DNA of 64,000 nucleotides. Source: Methylomonas albis. Its GTDB lineage: Bacteria > Pseudomonadota > Gammaproteobacteria > Methylococcales > Methylomonadaceae. Under the pieces are notes generated by a model that was not told the origin of the DNA, searched no databases, and saw only the letters and a list, made by a program, of their open reading frames with translations. The stretch is from contig NZ_JACXSS010000001.1 in NCBI RefSeq assembly GCF_014850955.1, positions 4,898,001-4,962,000 on the forward strand. Reading direction: 5' to 3'. Positions 55,397-64,000 of this stretch are shown here, in pieces. A program made the translations under genes and the position numbers. Within the stretch, counting starts at the first letter, position 1. Each line of letters begins with the position of its first letter.

Positions 55397-56248
55397 ATGT
55401 ACGGAAAATTATACGTGGTTGCCACGCCAATAGGTAATCTGGCCGATTTCAGCTTTCGGGCGGTGGAAATATTAAAACAGGTGGATTTGATTGCCGCCGA
55501 AGATACCCGCCACGTCAAAATGCTATTGCAACATTACGGTATCAATAAGCCGTTGCAGTCTTTACATCAACACAACGAAGAACATGCTTCGCAAGGCTTG
55601 GTGAACAAAATCCGCGAAGGCCAATCGGTGGCCCTGGTGTCAGATGCCGGCACACCGATGATCAGCGACCCGGGCTTCCCGCTGGTCAAGTTGGCCAGAC
55701 AACAAGGCGTGGACGTGTGTCCAATCCCCGGTGCCTGCGCGCTGATCGCAGCCTTGTCGGTGGCCGGTTTACCGACCAGTCGCTTTAGTTTCGAAGGCTT
55801 TCTGCCTCGTACCGGTTCGGCGCGACGCAGCTTTTTTGAAAGCAAACTGGGCGATTCCTCGACTTGGGCCTTTTACGAATCCAGTCATCGCATCCAGGCG
55901 GCGCTAGAAGACATGCTGACGGTATTTCCGGCCAACCATCAAATCGTCGTGGCCAGGGAAATCACCAAACTGCATGAAACCATTGTCGGTGACGAATTAG
56001 CCAAAGTATTGGAAAAAGTGCAGAGCGACGAAAACATGCGTAAGGGCGAATTCGTGGTGCTGGTGGCCGGTCGAGAGTCTAGCGCGCAAGACGATGAACT
56101 AAACGACGAGCAACGGCGGATATTGGGAATATTGCTGACTGAATGTTCCACCAAAACAGCCGCCGCGCTGACTGCGGAGATTACCGGCCAGCGCAAAAAA
56201 ACGTTATATCAGGCCGCTCTGGCGATACAGGATAAACAAGACAGCTAA
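55397..56248 (+). CDS. rsmI: 16S rRNA (cytidine-2'-O)-methyltransferase
   Basis: The 283-residue protein has the tetrapyrrole-methylase fold of RsmI: VVATPIGNLADFSFRAVEIL, AAEDTRHVKMLLQHYGI, LVSDAGTPMISDPGFPLV and FYESSHRI. It methylates C1402 of 16S rRNA. Gene order rsmI / lpoA-yraN-gmhA is widely conserved in gammaproteobacteria. Confidence 0.97.
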   Translation: MYGKLYVVATPIGNLADFSFRAVEILKQVDLIAAEDTRHVKMLLQHYGINKPLQSLHQHNEEHASQGLVNKIREGQSVALVSDAGTPMISDPGFPLVKLARQQGVDVCPIPGACALIAALSVAGLPTSRFSFEGFLPRTGSARRSFFESKLGDSSTWAFYESSHRIQAALEDMLTVFPANHQIVVAREITKLHETIVGDELAKVLEKVQSDENMRKGEFVVLVAGRESSAQDDELNDEQRRILGILLTECSTKTAAALTAEITGQRKKTLYQAALAIQDKQDS

Positions 56249-56268
56249 GCTTTACGCAACCCGCCAAA

Positions 56269-56454
56269 TCAAACCCGGACATCGACACTGTTGTTCGGCA
56301 CACTGGCCGACTCCAGCAATTTCAAGGCGTTTTGCCCTTGTTGATCCTGCATTTCCTTGGCTTTAGCCAGCACGGCGACTTGGACTTGCTGACCGGTTTT
56401 TTGGGTGGACATTTGTGTCGCCAGCGCGGCGATGGAAGAGACGGAATCAAGCAT
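56269..56454 (-). CDS. Putative motility protein, YjfB-like
   Basis: A 61-residue protein matching the YjfB/PF14070-type pattern: SVSSIAALATQMSTQKTGQQVQVAVLAKAKEMQ, shown here only in part as SSIAALATQMS and VQVAVLAKAKEMQ, then LKLLESA and a VDVRV end. A GAGG site precedes ATG 56454. Members are small and associated with flagellated bacteria; their function is unproven. It is convergent with rsmI. Confidence 0.8.
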   Translation of the reverse strand: MLDSVSSIAALATQMSTQKTGQQVQVAVLAKAKEMQDQQGQNALKLLESASVPNNSVDVRV

Positions 56455-56809
56455 GGCATGGCCTCGTAGGGTTTATTTGATGGCAGCAATCTCGGCAAGG
56501 CGACATTGTTGGCATATACTAGGTTATCGAGCTGTGGGCGGATAACTTTAGGTTGTATGTAAAAAAATGTCCACTCGGAGATTCGCCCGCTGATTACCAG
56601 AGTTTATTGCAGGTAATTAAACGTAAGCTATCAACTCGCTCCGGAGTCGGAAGATTGGTTGCCGGCATCAAAATCGAACCGGGTAGCGTGTATTAACCTC
56701 CGTCGATGGACAAACCGAAGTCGACCGTTACGGAAGATGCCCGCTATTTTGCCAATAACTGCGATTGACACTACCCTGACAATGTTTCGGCAACCCGATT
56801 AATGATTCT
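56455..56809. other. Intergenic region with a doubtful 47-codon ORF
   Basis: Divergent promoters for the YjfB-like and HD-GYP genes must lie here. A frame from TTG 56553 to TAA 56694 encodes 47 residues with plausible codons (ADYQSLLQVIKRKL, LVAGIKIEPGSVY), which might be a gene remnant. GTTATC and GATAAC at 56524-56546 pair weakly. Nothing else is seen. Confidence 0.35.
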
Positions 56810-57835
56810 ATGACACAAAAAGGCAATATTCTTGCCGTGGACGACACCCCGGCATCATTAAAGCTGTTAACGGATATTCTCAAGGAAGAAGGCTACGAAG
56901 TACGTTCCGCGATCAGTGGCCAATTGGCGTTGAATTCCGCGTTGAAAAATCCGCCGGAGTTGGTGCTATTGGATATTCGCATGCCGGAGATGGATGGATT
57001 TGAAGTCTGCCGACAGTTAAAGGCCAATCCGAATACTCAGGATGTACCTATCATCTTTGTCAGCGCGATACTGGATACTGATGAAAAAGTGCGGGGCTTT
57101 GATTTAGGCGCGGTGGATTTTGTTACAAAGCCTTATCAACGCGATGAATTATTGGTTCGGGTGCGAACTCATTTGGAGTTCGATCGGCTGCGCAATCATC
57201 TGGAGGAACAGGTAGAGGAACGGACCGGCAAGCTCATGGAAAGCGAGAGAAAGTTGCGCGCCAGCATGCTGGATTTCGTCACAGCCATTGCCGCCACCAT
57301 CGAAGCGCGCGACCCTTATACAGCCGGACATCAGTGCCGCGTCGCCCACCTCGCCACGGCAATTGCCCGTAACCTGCAATTGTCGGAAGATCGAATCGAA
57401 GGGCTTACTCTGGCGAGCGTGGTGCATGATATAGGCAAAATTCGGATTCCTGCCGAAATCCTGAGCAAGCCCGGACGGCTAGACGATTTGGAATTCAGCC
57501 TGATTAAGCGGCACGCCGAAACCGGCTACGATATCCTTAAATCCATCAATTTCCCTTGGCCAATTGCGCAAATCGTGTTGCAACACCACGAACGTCCCAA
57601 CGGCAGCGGCTATCCGCATGGCTTGAAGACAGGTGAAATTCTACTGGAAGCCGAAATTCTAGCTGTCGCCGACGTGGTGGAAGCGATGACTTCTCATCGT
57701 CCGTACCGCGCAGGCTTGGGGCTTGATGCTGCACTACTGGAAATTTCCGATCATCGCGGTGTGCTTTATAAACAAGAGATAGTCGATATTTGTTTGAAGC
57801 TTTTTCGCGAACAGGCTTACAGTCTGCCTGTTTAA
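56810..57835 (+). CDS. Response regulator with HD-GYP c-di-GMP phosphodiesterase domain
   Basis: The 341-residue protein has a receiver domain (phospho-acceptor Asp55 in LLDIRMPEMDG, Lys107 in VTKPY), a short coiled linker and an HD-GYP domain. HD is at 206-207 (VVHDIGKIRIP), the second metal motif HH at 259-260 and GYP at 267-269. All key residues are present, so it should hydrolyse c-di-GMP when phosphorylated. The hybrid kinase 250 bp downstream on the same strand is a natural partner. Confidence 0.95.
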   Translation: MTQKGNILAVDDTPASLKLLTDILKEEGYEVRSAISGQLALNSALKNPPELVLLDIRMPEMDGFEVCRQLKANPNTQDVPIIFVSAILDTDEKVRGFDLGAVDFVTKPYQRDELLVRVRTHLEFDRLRNHLEEQVEERTGKLMESERKLRASMLDFVTAIAATIEARDPYTAGHQCRVAHLATAIARNLQLSEDRIEGLTLASVVHDIGKIRIPAEILSKPGRLDDLEFSLIKRHAETGYDILKSINFPWPIAQIVLQHHERPNGSGYPHGLKTGEILLEAEILAVADVVEAMTSHRPYRAGLGLDAALLEISDHRGVLYKQEIVDICLKLFREQAYSLPV

Positions 57836-58085
57836 TCCGTTCCTCGCGCATTGAACCGAGGGCTTCTGCGAATATGGTACACACGAAATCGTTTGCTCGG
57901 ATACTATGGCGCGATAGCTAGTAGCAGTTCGAGAGTCTTTGTGACGTTTTCCCGCAAAGTTGGAAACCCAGGCAAAGCAAAAACCGGTTATGCCCGCTTT
58001 CTCCGGAATATCCGGTTGTTAGGGTTCCGCCAAGTCCTATAGCGCTTGGACACCCGTAAACCATGTCTGTCTTTTGGGTTCAGCT

Positions 58086-61000
58086 ATGCCACGTCAGCCT
58101 GATTTTCAAAACAGTTTCTCCAAGCGGCTGATTGCCGGGGCACTACTGCTTAACCTACTGGTTCTCTCTACAGTAGGATTTGCGCTGTATCTCAGCTTCG
58201 ACAAATATCAACAGCGCGCAGAAATCAATGCGCAAAACTTAACTAACGTCATCTCGCAAAACTTGGGTAGCGTCATCGACAAAGTCGATTTAGGCCTATT
58301 GGTGACAGTGGACGAATTCCAACGGCAACAGACTTTGGGGAAGGTCGATGCCGAAGCGATGTCTGAGTTTATGCGGCATTTGCAATCAAGTCTGCCATGG
58401 GTGATTGGACTTAGAGCTACCGACGAGCAGGGCTGGATAGTCTATGGTGTGGATGTACCTAAAGACACGCCGCTCAACATGGCGGATCGGCTCTATTTTT
58501 CCAGTTTGCGCGACCATCCGGAACTTGGCCTATTTATTAACAAACCGGTGATGTCTCGTATCAATAAGGTTTGGGTCATTAATTTTGCACGCCGTCTTAA
58601 CTATGCCGACGGCAGTTTCGCCGGTGTGGTTTTCGCCAATGTTTCTTTGGATAATCTGGGTAATGCGTTTTCCAACCTTGATGTTGGCAGTCGCGGAGCC
58701 ATTAACCTAAGGGATGGGGACATGGGCGTGATTCTTCGTTACCCCAGCCCTGAAGTGCCTGACAGCGTGATAGGCGATAAGACCATTTCGCCTGAATTTC
58801 GCCAGACGCTCGAAGCCGGGCATGCAAACGGCGTCTTCTTTACGCCGACTAGCTTCGACAAAACCACCAGGGTAGTGTCTTTTCGAAAAATAACGCCTTA
58901 CCCGCTTTATATCAGCGTCGGACTGGCTGAAGACGACTATCTGCTTGAATGGTGGGATGAAGTCTTCGAAATGACCGGCCTAGTAATACTGTTCGTCTTA
59001 CTCTCGGTCAGTAGCGCGTGGTTTATTGGCAAAAGCTGGAAGCGACACCTGGAGATTGCCAAACAATTGGCGATTGAAGAGGAGAAGTTCCATACCGTTG
59101 CTGACTTTACCTACGATTGGGAATATTGGGAAGGCCAAGACGGCCGGATTTTGTATATGTCACCGTCAAGCCGGCGAGTGACAGGTTATGCCGCAGAGGA
59201 GTTCTTGGCGGATGCCGAGTTGCTGTCAAGCGTTATCCATCCCGACGACAGGCATTTGATGGCCGGTCATCTACACGATGCCGAGCATTTACGCTTGGCG
59301 GAAGTGGATTTTCGCATTGTCCGCCGCGACGGCGAAATTCGCTGGATCTCTCATTGTTGCCAAGCCGTGTTTGGGCAGCACAACAACTACCGCGGCCGGC
59401 GTATCACTAATCGCGACATTACAGAACGGCACCTATTCGCTACTGAAATCAATCGGCTGGCGCAAGCGGCGGATCAGAATCCTACCGGCATTCAGATTAC
59501 CGACCTTAAGGGCATATTGATCTATACCAACCACGCCTACACCTGCATCACCGGGTATGCGTTTGGCGAGGCCTATAAAATGACGCCTCGCGCATTAGTT
59601 TCAAGTGAAATAACTGCTGACGAGTATCAAGACTGTTTGGCAAATTTGGCAGCAGGCAAACTGTGGAACTCCTCGCTGACAAATCGCCACAAAAGCGGCG
59701 AATTGCGTTGGGAACAAATCACTGCATCGCCGATTTACGACGATACCTATCAGGTTTGCAATTATCTTTATTTACGCACCGACATCACCGAAACCAAGCG
59801 TGCGGAAGCAGCCTTATTCCGGCTGAATCGCGAGCTGCGAGCGATTAGTGACTGCAATCAGGCTTTGCTGCGTACCGACGACGAACAAAGCTTGCTCAAA
59901 GAAATCTGCCGCATTGTCTGCGACGAAGCCGAATACCGTATGGCCTGGGTCGGCTATCTTGAGCAAGATCAGACCCAAACGATACGCCCGGTAGCCTGGG
60001 CCGGTTTTGAAGACGGCTATCTGGCTGCTACCGATCACAGTTATGATGAGGCTGCGACAAGCGCGAGAAGCCCCGCCGCCGCCGCCATTCGCAGCGGCGA
60101 ACAAGTATATGTTCAGGATGTTAGTACGGATACCTTGATGACCTTGGCACGAGACGCTGCGTTGCAGCGCGGCTATCGCTCAGTTATTGCCTTACCTTTG
60201 AAGAATCAAAAAGCGGATAGTTTCGGATCGCTAACGATTTATTCTTCGGAACCAAACGCTATCACAGAAGCGGAGATCCGTTTGCTGGAGGAACTAGCCG
60301 GCGATTTGGCCTTTGGCATAACCGTGCTCCGCGACAAGGCTGAGCGATTGCGAATGGAAGAGCATTTACGCGACTCCGAAGAGCGGCTACGTTTGACATT
60401 AGAAGCTAGCCAAGTCGGTGTTTGGGACTGGGACGTAAAAAACGACCAATGGTATGCCTCGCCTACCTATTACGCGATGCTCGGCTATCCTTCGCGGACC
60501 GGTATGGTTGACCGGCTCGAATGGTTCGAGAGCGTTCATCCTGAGGATCAGGCGGAGATCAGCGACAAAATGAACGACGTGTTGTCCCGCGATTTCACAG
60601 AATATCAATATCAAGCACGGATGCGCCACGCAGACGGCAGTTATCGCTGGCAGTATGTGCGCGGTTTCGCCATTAGGCGCGATTCGGACGGTAAAGTCAT
60701 GCGGATGCTGGGTATTCGCATGGATATTCACGATCAAAAGCAAAACGAGGAAGAATTACGGCGTTATAAAGAACACCTCGAAGACGAAATCCAGCAGCGT
60801 ACTTCCGACCTGGTATTGGCGCGCGATGCGGCAGAAGCCGCAAATAGGGCCAAGAGTACATTTCTAGCCAATATGAGCCACGAATTGCGTACCCCGCTGA
60901 ACGCCATTCTCGGTTTCTCGAAATTGATGCGAAAAAGTCCCCAGCTGTCGGACGAGCATAGGCAAAACCTGGATATCATCAATCGCAGTGGTGAACATTT

Positions 61001-62216
61001 GTTGACCTTGATTAACGATGTGTTGGAAATGGCCAAAATCGAAGTGGGCCGCCTGCATCTGGAAAATGCCCCCTTCGACCTGGGCAATATGGTGCGGGAC
61101 ATTACCGACATGATGAGTGTCCGCGCCGCCGAAAAAGGCCTAAGGTTGTTGATTGATCAGGCTTCGCAGTTTCCGCGCTTTATCGCCGGGGACGAAGCCC
61201 GCTTACGTCAGGTGTTGATCAATCTGGTGGGTAATGCCATTAAGTTTACTCAGCAAGGCGGCGTAACCTTGCGCCTCGGCACTCGCAAAAATCGCATTTC
61301 GCATCTACAGATCGAAGTCGAAGATTCCGGAGTGGGAATCCCGGCGGCTGATCAGCAACGTATTTTCGAGCCGTTCGTACAGTTGGGCGAACGCGGGGAT
61401 AGTCAAGGCACCGGGCTGGGATTGACCATTAGCCGCCAGTTTGTGGAACTGATGGGCGGCACGCTTAGCTTGGAAAGCCACCCTGATCAAGGTGCTTTAT
61501 TTAGAATTGACTTGCCGCTCGCAGAGGTTAGTGGGGCGGATATTAGCGGCCTCAATCTCGACAAATCGGAAGCCGGGGCCGAAATCGGCTTAGTTGAGGG
61601 GCAAACCGACTACCGCATATTAATCGTTGAAGATCAGCGCGAAAACCAGTTATTGCTTGCCAAGCTAATGGAATCGGTCGGATTTTCCTGCAAGGTGGCC
61701 GGCAACGGCGCACAAGGTATAGAGCTATTTCAAACTTGGCAACCGCACTTTATCTGGATGGATAGGCAGATGCCGGTAATGGACGGATTGGAGGCAACCA
61801 GAAGAATCCGTAAGCTGCCGGGCGGGCAGGACGTGGTAATTGTTGCCCTGACAGCCTCTGCGTTCCTGGAACAGCGTAGCGAACTACTGGAAGCCGGCAT
61901 GAACGACTTTATGCGCAAGCCTTACCGCTTTAACGAAATCTATGAATGTCTGGCTAAACACTTGGGTGTACGTTACGTTTACGAGAGTGTTCCGGAACAA
62001 AACCGGCAATTCGCGATATTAACGCCAGCCATGTTGGCCGACTTGCCGACATCGGTACGCGAAGAATTGAAAAATGCGCTGGAAAGTCTGGAGCCCGAAC
62101 GCATAGAAAAAGCGATTGTTCTGGCAACTGCGCAGGATACGGAATTGCGCAAAACCCTGACCTATTTGGCTGACAACTTTGACTATCCTGCCATTCTGAA
62201 GGCCATAGCCAGCTGA
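58086..62216 (+). CDS. Large hybrid sensor histidine kinase
   Basis: The 1376-residue protein (ATG 58086; a TTG at 58074 is possible) has TM1 (about 15-37), a Cache-like periplasmic domain (about 40-275), TM2 (about 300-320), PAS domains, a GAF domain (about 590-750), another PAS (about 775-895), HisKA with phospho-His932 (NMSHELRTPLNAI), an ATPase domain (NLVGNAIKF, GTGLGLTIS) and a receiver with Asp1226 (IWMDRQMPVMDG). The last 70 residues look helical but have no clear Hpt His. It probably signals to the HD-GYP regulator encoded upstream. Confidence 0.94.
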   Translation: MPRQPDFQNSFSKRLIAGALLLNLLVLSTVGFALYLSFDKYQQRAEINAQNLTNVISQNLGSVIDKVDLGLLVTVDEFQRQQTLGKVDAEAMSEFMRHLQSSLPWVIGLRATDEQGWIVYGVDVPKDTPLNMADRLYFSSLRDHPELGLFINKPVMSRINKVWVINFARRLNYADGSFAGVVFANVSLDNLGNAFSNLDVGSRGAINLRDGDMGVILRYPSPEVPDSVIGDKTISPEFRQTLEAGHANGVFFTPTSFDKTTRVVSFRKITPYPLYISVGLAEDDYLLEWWDEVFEMTGLVILFVLLSVSSAWFIGKSWKRHLEIAKQLAIEEEKFHTVADFTYDWEYWEGQDGRILYMSPSSRRVTGYAAEEFLADAELLSSVIHPDDRHLMAGHLHDAEHLRLAEVDFRIVRRDGEIRWISHCCQAVFGQHNNYRGRRITNRDITERHLFATEINRLAQAADQNPTGIQITDLKGILIYTNHAYTCITGYAFGEAYKMTPRALVSSEITADEYQDCLANLAAGKLWNSSLTNRHKSGELRWEQITASPIYDDTYQVCNYLYLRTDITETKRAEAALFRLNRELRAISDCNQALLRTDDEQSLLKEICRIVCDEAEYRMAWVGYLEQDQTQTIRPVAWAGFEDGYLAATDHSYDEAATSARSPAAAAIRSGEQVYVQDVSTDTLMTLARDAALQRGYRSVIALPLKNQKADSFGSLTIYSSEPNAITEAEIRLLEELAGDLAFGITVLRDKAERLRMEEHLRDSEERLRLTLEASQVGVWDWDVKNDQWYASPTYYAMLGYPSRTGMVDRLEWFESVHPEDQAEISDKMNDVLSRDFTEYQYQARMRHADGSYRWQYVRGFAIRRDSDGKVMRMLGIRMDIHDQKQNEEELRRYKEHLEDEIQQRTSDLVLARDAAEAANRAKSTFLANMSHELRTPLNAILGFSKLMRKSPQLSDEHRQNLDIINRSGEHLLTLINDVLEMAKIEVGRLHLENAPFDLGNMVRDITDMMSVRAAEKGLRLLIDQASQFPRFIAGDEARLRQVLINLVGNAIKFTQQGGVTLRLGTRKNRISHLQIEVEDSGVGIPAADQQRIFEPFVQLGERGDSQGTGLGLTISRQFVELMGGTLSLESHPDQGALFRIDLPLAEVSGADISGLNLDKSEAGAEIGLVEGQTDYRILIVEDQRENQLLLAKLMESVGFSCKVAGNGAQGIELFQTWQPHFIWMDRQMPVMDGLEATRRIRKLPGGQDVVIVALTASAFLEQRSELLEAGMNDFMRKPYRFNEIYECLAKHLGVRYVYESVPEQNRQFAILTPAMLADLPTSVREELKNALESLEPERIEKAIVLATAQDTELRKTLTYLADNFDYPAILKAIAS

Positions 62217-62258
62217 TTTTTCGCTCGGCTTTGCGATTTGACTGCCGCTAAACAGATA

Positions 62259-62525
62259 CTAAGCCAGGCGTTCTGGCGGCAAACAGTCGTTTGTGTCGGT
62301 GGCTTGACTAAACGCTTTTAGCTTCAGGCTATCAAATGGCCAATTTAGCTGGCGCCGGCTATTGGCATGCCATAACACTGGGACCAACAAGCCGTAGTCG
62401 CACAACCATTGCTCGCTGTCCATAATGTCCCGGCTCGTAAAATCCAGCCCGGCAGCTACCAATACCGCTTCCGCCTCTTCGCACAAATGGCAGCCTTCGG
62501 TGCCGAACAGGATGAAATCGGCCAT
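62259..62525 (-). CDS. Glutaredoxin-family (DUF836) thiol protein
   Basis: The 88-residue protein starts MADFILFGTEGCHLCEEAE, with a CxxC active site in a thioredoxin-like fold, and has VPVLWHANSRRQLNWPFD with the cis-Pro. Family members are small disulfide reductases. A frame reaching 62567 is longer but ATG 62525 is preferred, since it lies 14 bases after the metH stop. It is probably cotranscribed with metH. Confidence 0.88.
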   Translation of the reverse strand: MADFILFGTEGCHLCEEAEAVLVAAGLDFTSRDIMDSEQWLCDYGLLVPVLWHANSRRQLNWPFDSLKLKAFSQATDTNDCLPPERLA

Positions 62526-62539
62526 TGCTGAAGGGCCGG

Positions 62540-64000
62540 TTAATGGTTTAAATGCGCCGCCAACCAACGTTCGGCCACTTCGATCTTCAAGCCTTTGCGC
62601 CGCGCATAATCCTCCAACTGATCCTGATCGATCTTACCGACGTTGAAATACTGCGAATCAGGATGCGAGAAATACCAGCCGCTAACCGCCGCGGTCGGAT
62701 ACATCGCAAAGTTTTCGGTTAGTTCGATAGTGGTGTTTTCGGTGACGTTCAGCAACTCGAATAACTTCGCTTTTTCGGTGTGGTCCGGGCAAGCCGGATA
62801 GCCGGGAGCCGGACGGATGCCTTGATAGGCTTCTTCGATCAAGGCATGGTTATCGTGCGCTTCATCTTCCGCATAGCCCCAGTAATCGCGGCGTACCGCT
62901 TGATGCATGTATTCCGCAAACGCTTCAGCCAAACGGTCGGCTAACGCTTTCAGCATGATGGAGCTGTAGTCGTCGTGATCTTTTTCGAATTCGGCCAACT
63001 TGGTTTCAATACCGATACCAGAAGTTACCGCAAAACCACCTAAATAGTCGGCAACGCCGCTACCGACCGGCGCGATGAAATCGGAAAGACAGTAATTGGG
63101 CCGGCCCGGCGCCTTGACGTTCTGCTGGCGCAAATGATGCAGCGTTTCGCGTTGCTGACTGCGGCTGTCGTCGCTATACAGCACGATGTCGTCGCCGTCG
63201 CTATTGACGGGGAAGAAACCGATCACAGCCTTGGCTGTCAACCATTGCTCGCGAATCAGGTGTTTCAGCATCTCCTGAGCGTCTTCGAATAGATTGGTAG
63301 CTTCGACGCCAACCACGTGATCGCTAAGAATGGCCGGATAGCTGCCGGACAATTCCCAGGTCTGGAAGAAAGGCGTCCAGTCGATATACCAAACCAGCGT
63401 ATCCAGCGGGAAATTATCGATAACTTTGGTGCCGAGAAACTTGGGCTTAACCGGCTGATGGCCTGCGTAATTGAATTTGTTCTGCCGGGCTTTTTCCAGA
63501 TTATGCTGGGGATTCTTGGCGTGTCGCCCCTTGTGACGCTCGCGCACCACTTCATACTCGGCGCGGGTTTTTTCCACAAAATCGGCTTTTAAATCGTCGC
63601 TGAGCAGGGAGCTGACCACGCCAACACTGCGCGATGCATCCGTCACGTAGACGGTCGGCGACTGATAGTGCGGTTCGATTTTTACGGCGGTATGCGCGCG
63701 CGAAGTAGTGGCGCCGCCTATCATCAACGGAATCGTGAAGCCTTGGCGCTGCATTTCTTTGGCGACATGCACCATTTCATCCAGCGAGGGCGTGATCAAA
63801 CCGCTGAGACCTATCACATCGACGTTTTGCTCGCGGGCGGTTTTCAAAATAGTTTCAGCCGGTACCATCACGCCTAGGTCTATGACTTCATAATTGTTGC
63901 ATTGCAATACCACGCCGACGATGTTCTTGCCAATGTCGTGTACATCGCCTTTCACGGTGGCCATCAGCACCTTGCCGTTGGTTTGCCGTTCGCTGCCGTC
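62540..64000 (-). CDS. metH: Cobalamin-dependent methionine synthase, C-terminal part (5' end beyond window)
   Basis: 487 codons of the C-terminal half are visible. They contain the B12-binding motif [20 protein letters not shown] with the axial His, the [15 protein letters not shown] and [16 protein letters not shown] stretches, and the AdoMet-binding activation domain ([30 protein letters not shown]). The enzyme methylates homocysteine using methyl-cobalamin. Its presence explains part of the need for the cobalamin genes at 34.7-39.8 kb. The folate and homocysteine domains are off the right edge. Confidence 0.97.
   Translation of the reverse strand, partial: DGSERQTNGKVLMATVKGDVHDIGKNIVGVVLQCNNYEVIDLGVMVPAETILKTAREQNVDVIGLSGLITPSLDEMVHVAKEMQRQGFTIPLMIGGATTSRAHTAVKIEPHYQSPTVYVTDASRSVGVVSSLLSDDLKADFVEKTRAEYEVVRERHKGRHAKNPQHNLEKARQNKFNYAGHQPVKPKFLGTKVIDNFPLDTLVWYIDWTPFFQTWELSGSYPAILSDHVVGVEATNLFEDAQEMLKHLIREQWLTAKAVIGFFPVNSDGDDIVLYSDDSRSQQRETLHHLRQQNVKAPGRPNYCLSDFIAPVGSGVADYLGGFAVTSGIGIETKLAEFEKDHDDYSSIMLKALADRLAEAFAEYMHQAVRRDYWGYAEDEAHDNHALIEEAYQGIRPAPGYPACPDHTEKAKLFELLNVTENTTIELTENFAMYPTAAVSGWYFSHPDSQYFNVGKIDQDQLEDYARRKGLKIEVAERWLAAHLNH

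Noticed and set aside
57836..58085. Possible c-di-GMP riboswitch before the hybrid kinase
   Set aside because: A GCAAAG-like core is present but the rest of the GEMM consensus and pairing could not be found.

Overview
The window reads as chromosomal DNA from a gammaproteobacterium with moderately high GC in most genes. Supporting signs are the homodimeric pyruvate dehydrogenase E1 with AceF and LpdA, the rsmI / lpoA-yraN-gmhA(diaA) block, mutY-yggX, B12-dependent MetH, FecI/FecR/TonB iron uptake, a VPLPA-CTERM protein and many c-di-GMP signalling proteins. A methanotroph of the Methylococcales would fit, but no C1-metabolism gene is present, so that placement is inference. Both edges cut genes: the RND pump lacks its last few codons on the left, and metH lacks its 5' part on the right.

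Layout. 1-6.4 kb: a leftward drug-efflux operon in the order tetR, outer-membrane channel, adaptor, RND pump. 6.8-9 kb: a secreted dienelactone-hydrolase-like protein and an MFS transporter, divergent. 9-12.6 kb: a membrane diguanylate cyclase facing a lipoprotein / M23-like pair. 12.7-16.8 kb: SelO, a short protein with a LapA-type retention module and a TAAG motif, a 60-bp perfect hairpin, and a VPLPA-CTERM protein. 17-24.3 kb: aceE-aceF and lpdA, separated by an AT-rich island with a RAYT transposase, its REP sequences and an unrecognised membrane-anchored protein. 24.4-28.8 kb: small hypotheticals, a truncated-haemoglobin-like protein, yggX, mutY and a zinc-ribbon membrane protein. 29.3-34.7 kb: a lipoprotein metalloprotease, an ABC-F ATPase, a small membrane protein and UspA. 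34.7-39.8 kb: a late cobalamin cluster (cobU, cobT, a TM2 protein, cobS, bluB, cobQ).

40.4-46 kb is an iron-uptake region: fecI, a fecR split by a frameshift at a C run, a TonB receptor whose base composition changes abruptly inside the gene, a second RAYT broken by one in-frame stop with its own REP pair, and a second fecI with no fecR. 46.3-51 kb encodes a giant sensor (two solute-binding-like domains, three PAS, GGDEF, EAL). 51-56.5 kb holds a tetratricopeptide-like protein, a CYTH protein, gmhA/diaA, yraN, lpoA, rsmI and a YjfB-like protein. 56.8-62.2 kb encodes a REC/HD-GYP phosphodiesterase and a large hybrid histidine kinase. The window ends with a glutaredoxin-like gene and metH.

Two themes link the regions. 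B12 is covered from lower-ligand synthesis (BluB) through loop assembly to use (MetH). c-di-GMP is covered by a cyclase, a cyclase/phosphodiesterase fusion and an HD-GYP enzyme, alongside a surface protein carrying the kind of cleavage motif that c-di-GMP controls in Lap systems. I saw no rRNA, tRNA, CRISPR array or recognisable riboswitch. No single complete novel system stands out. The best candidates for something undescribed are the short retention-module protein, the unrecognised protein inside the pdh locus, the slippery fecR and the chimeric TonB receptor.
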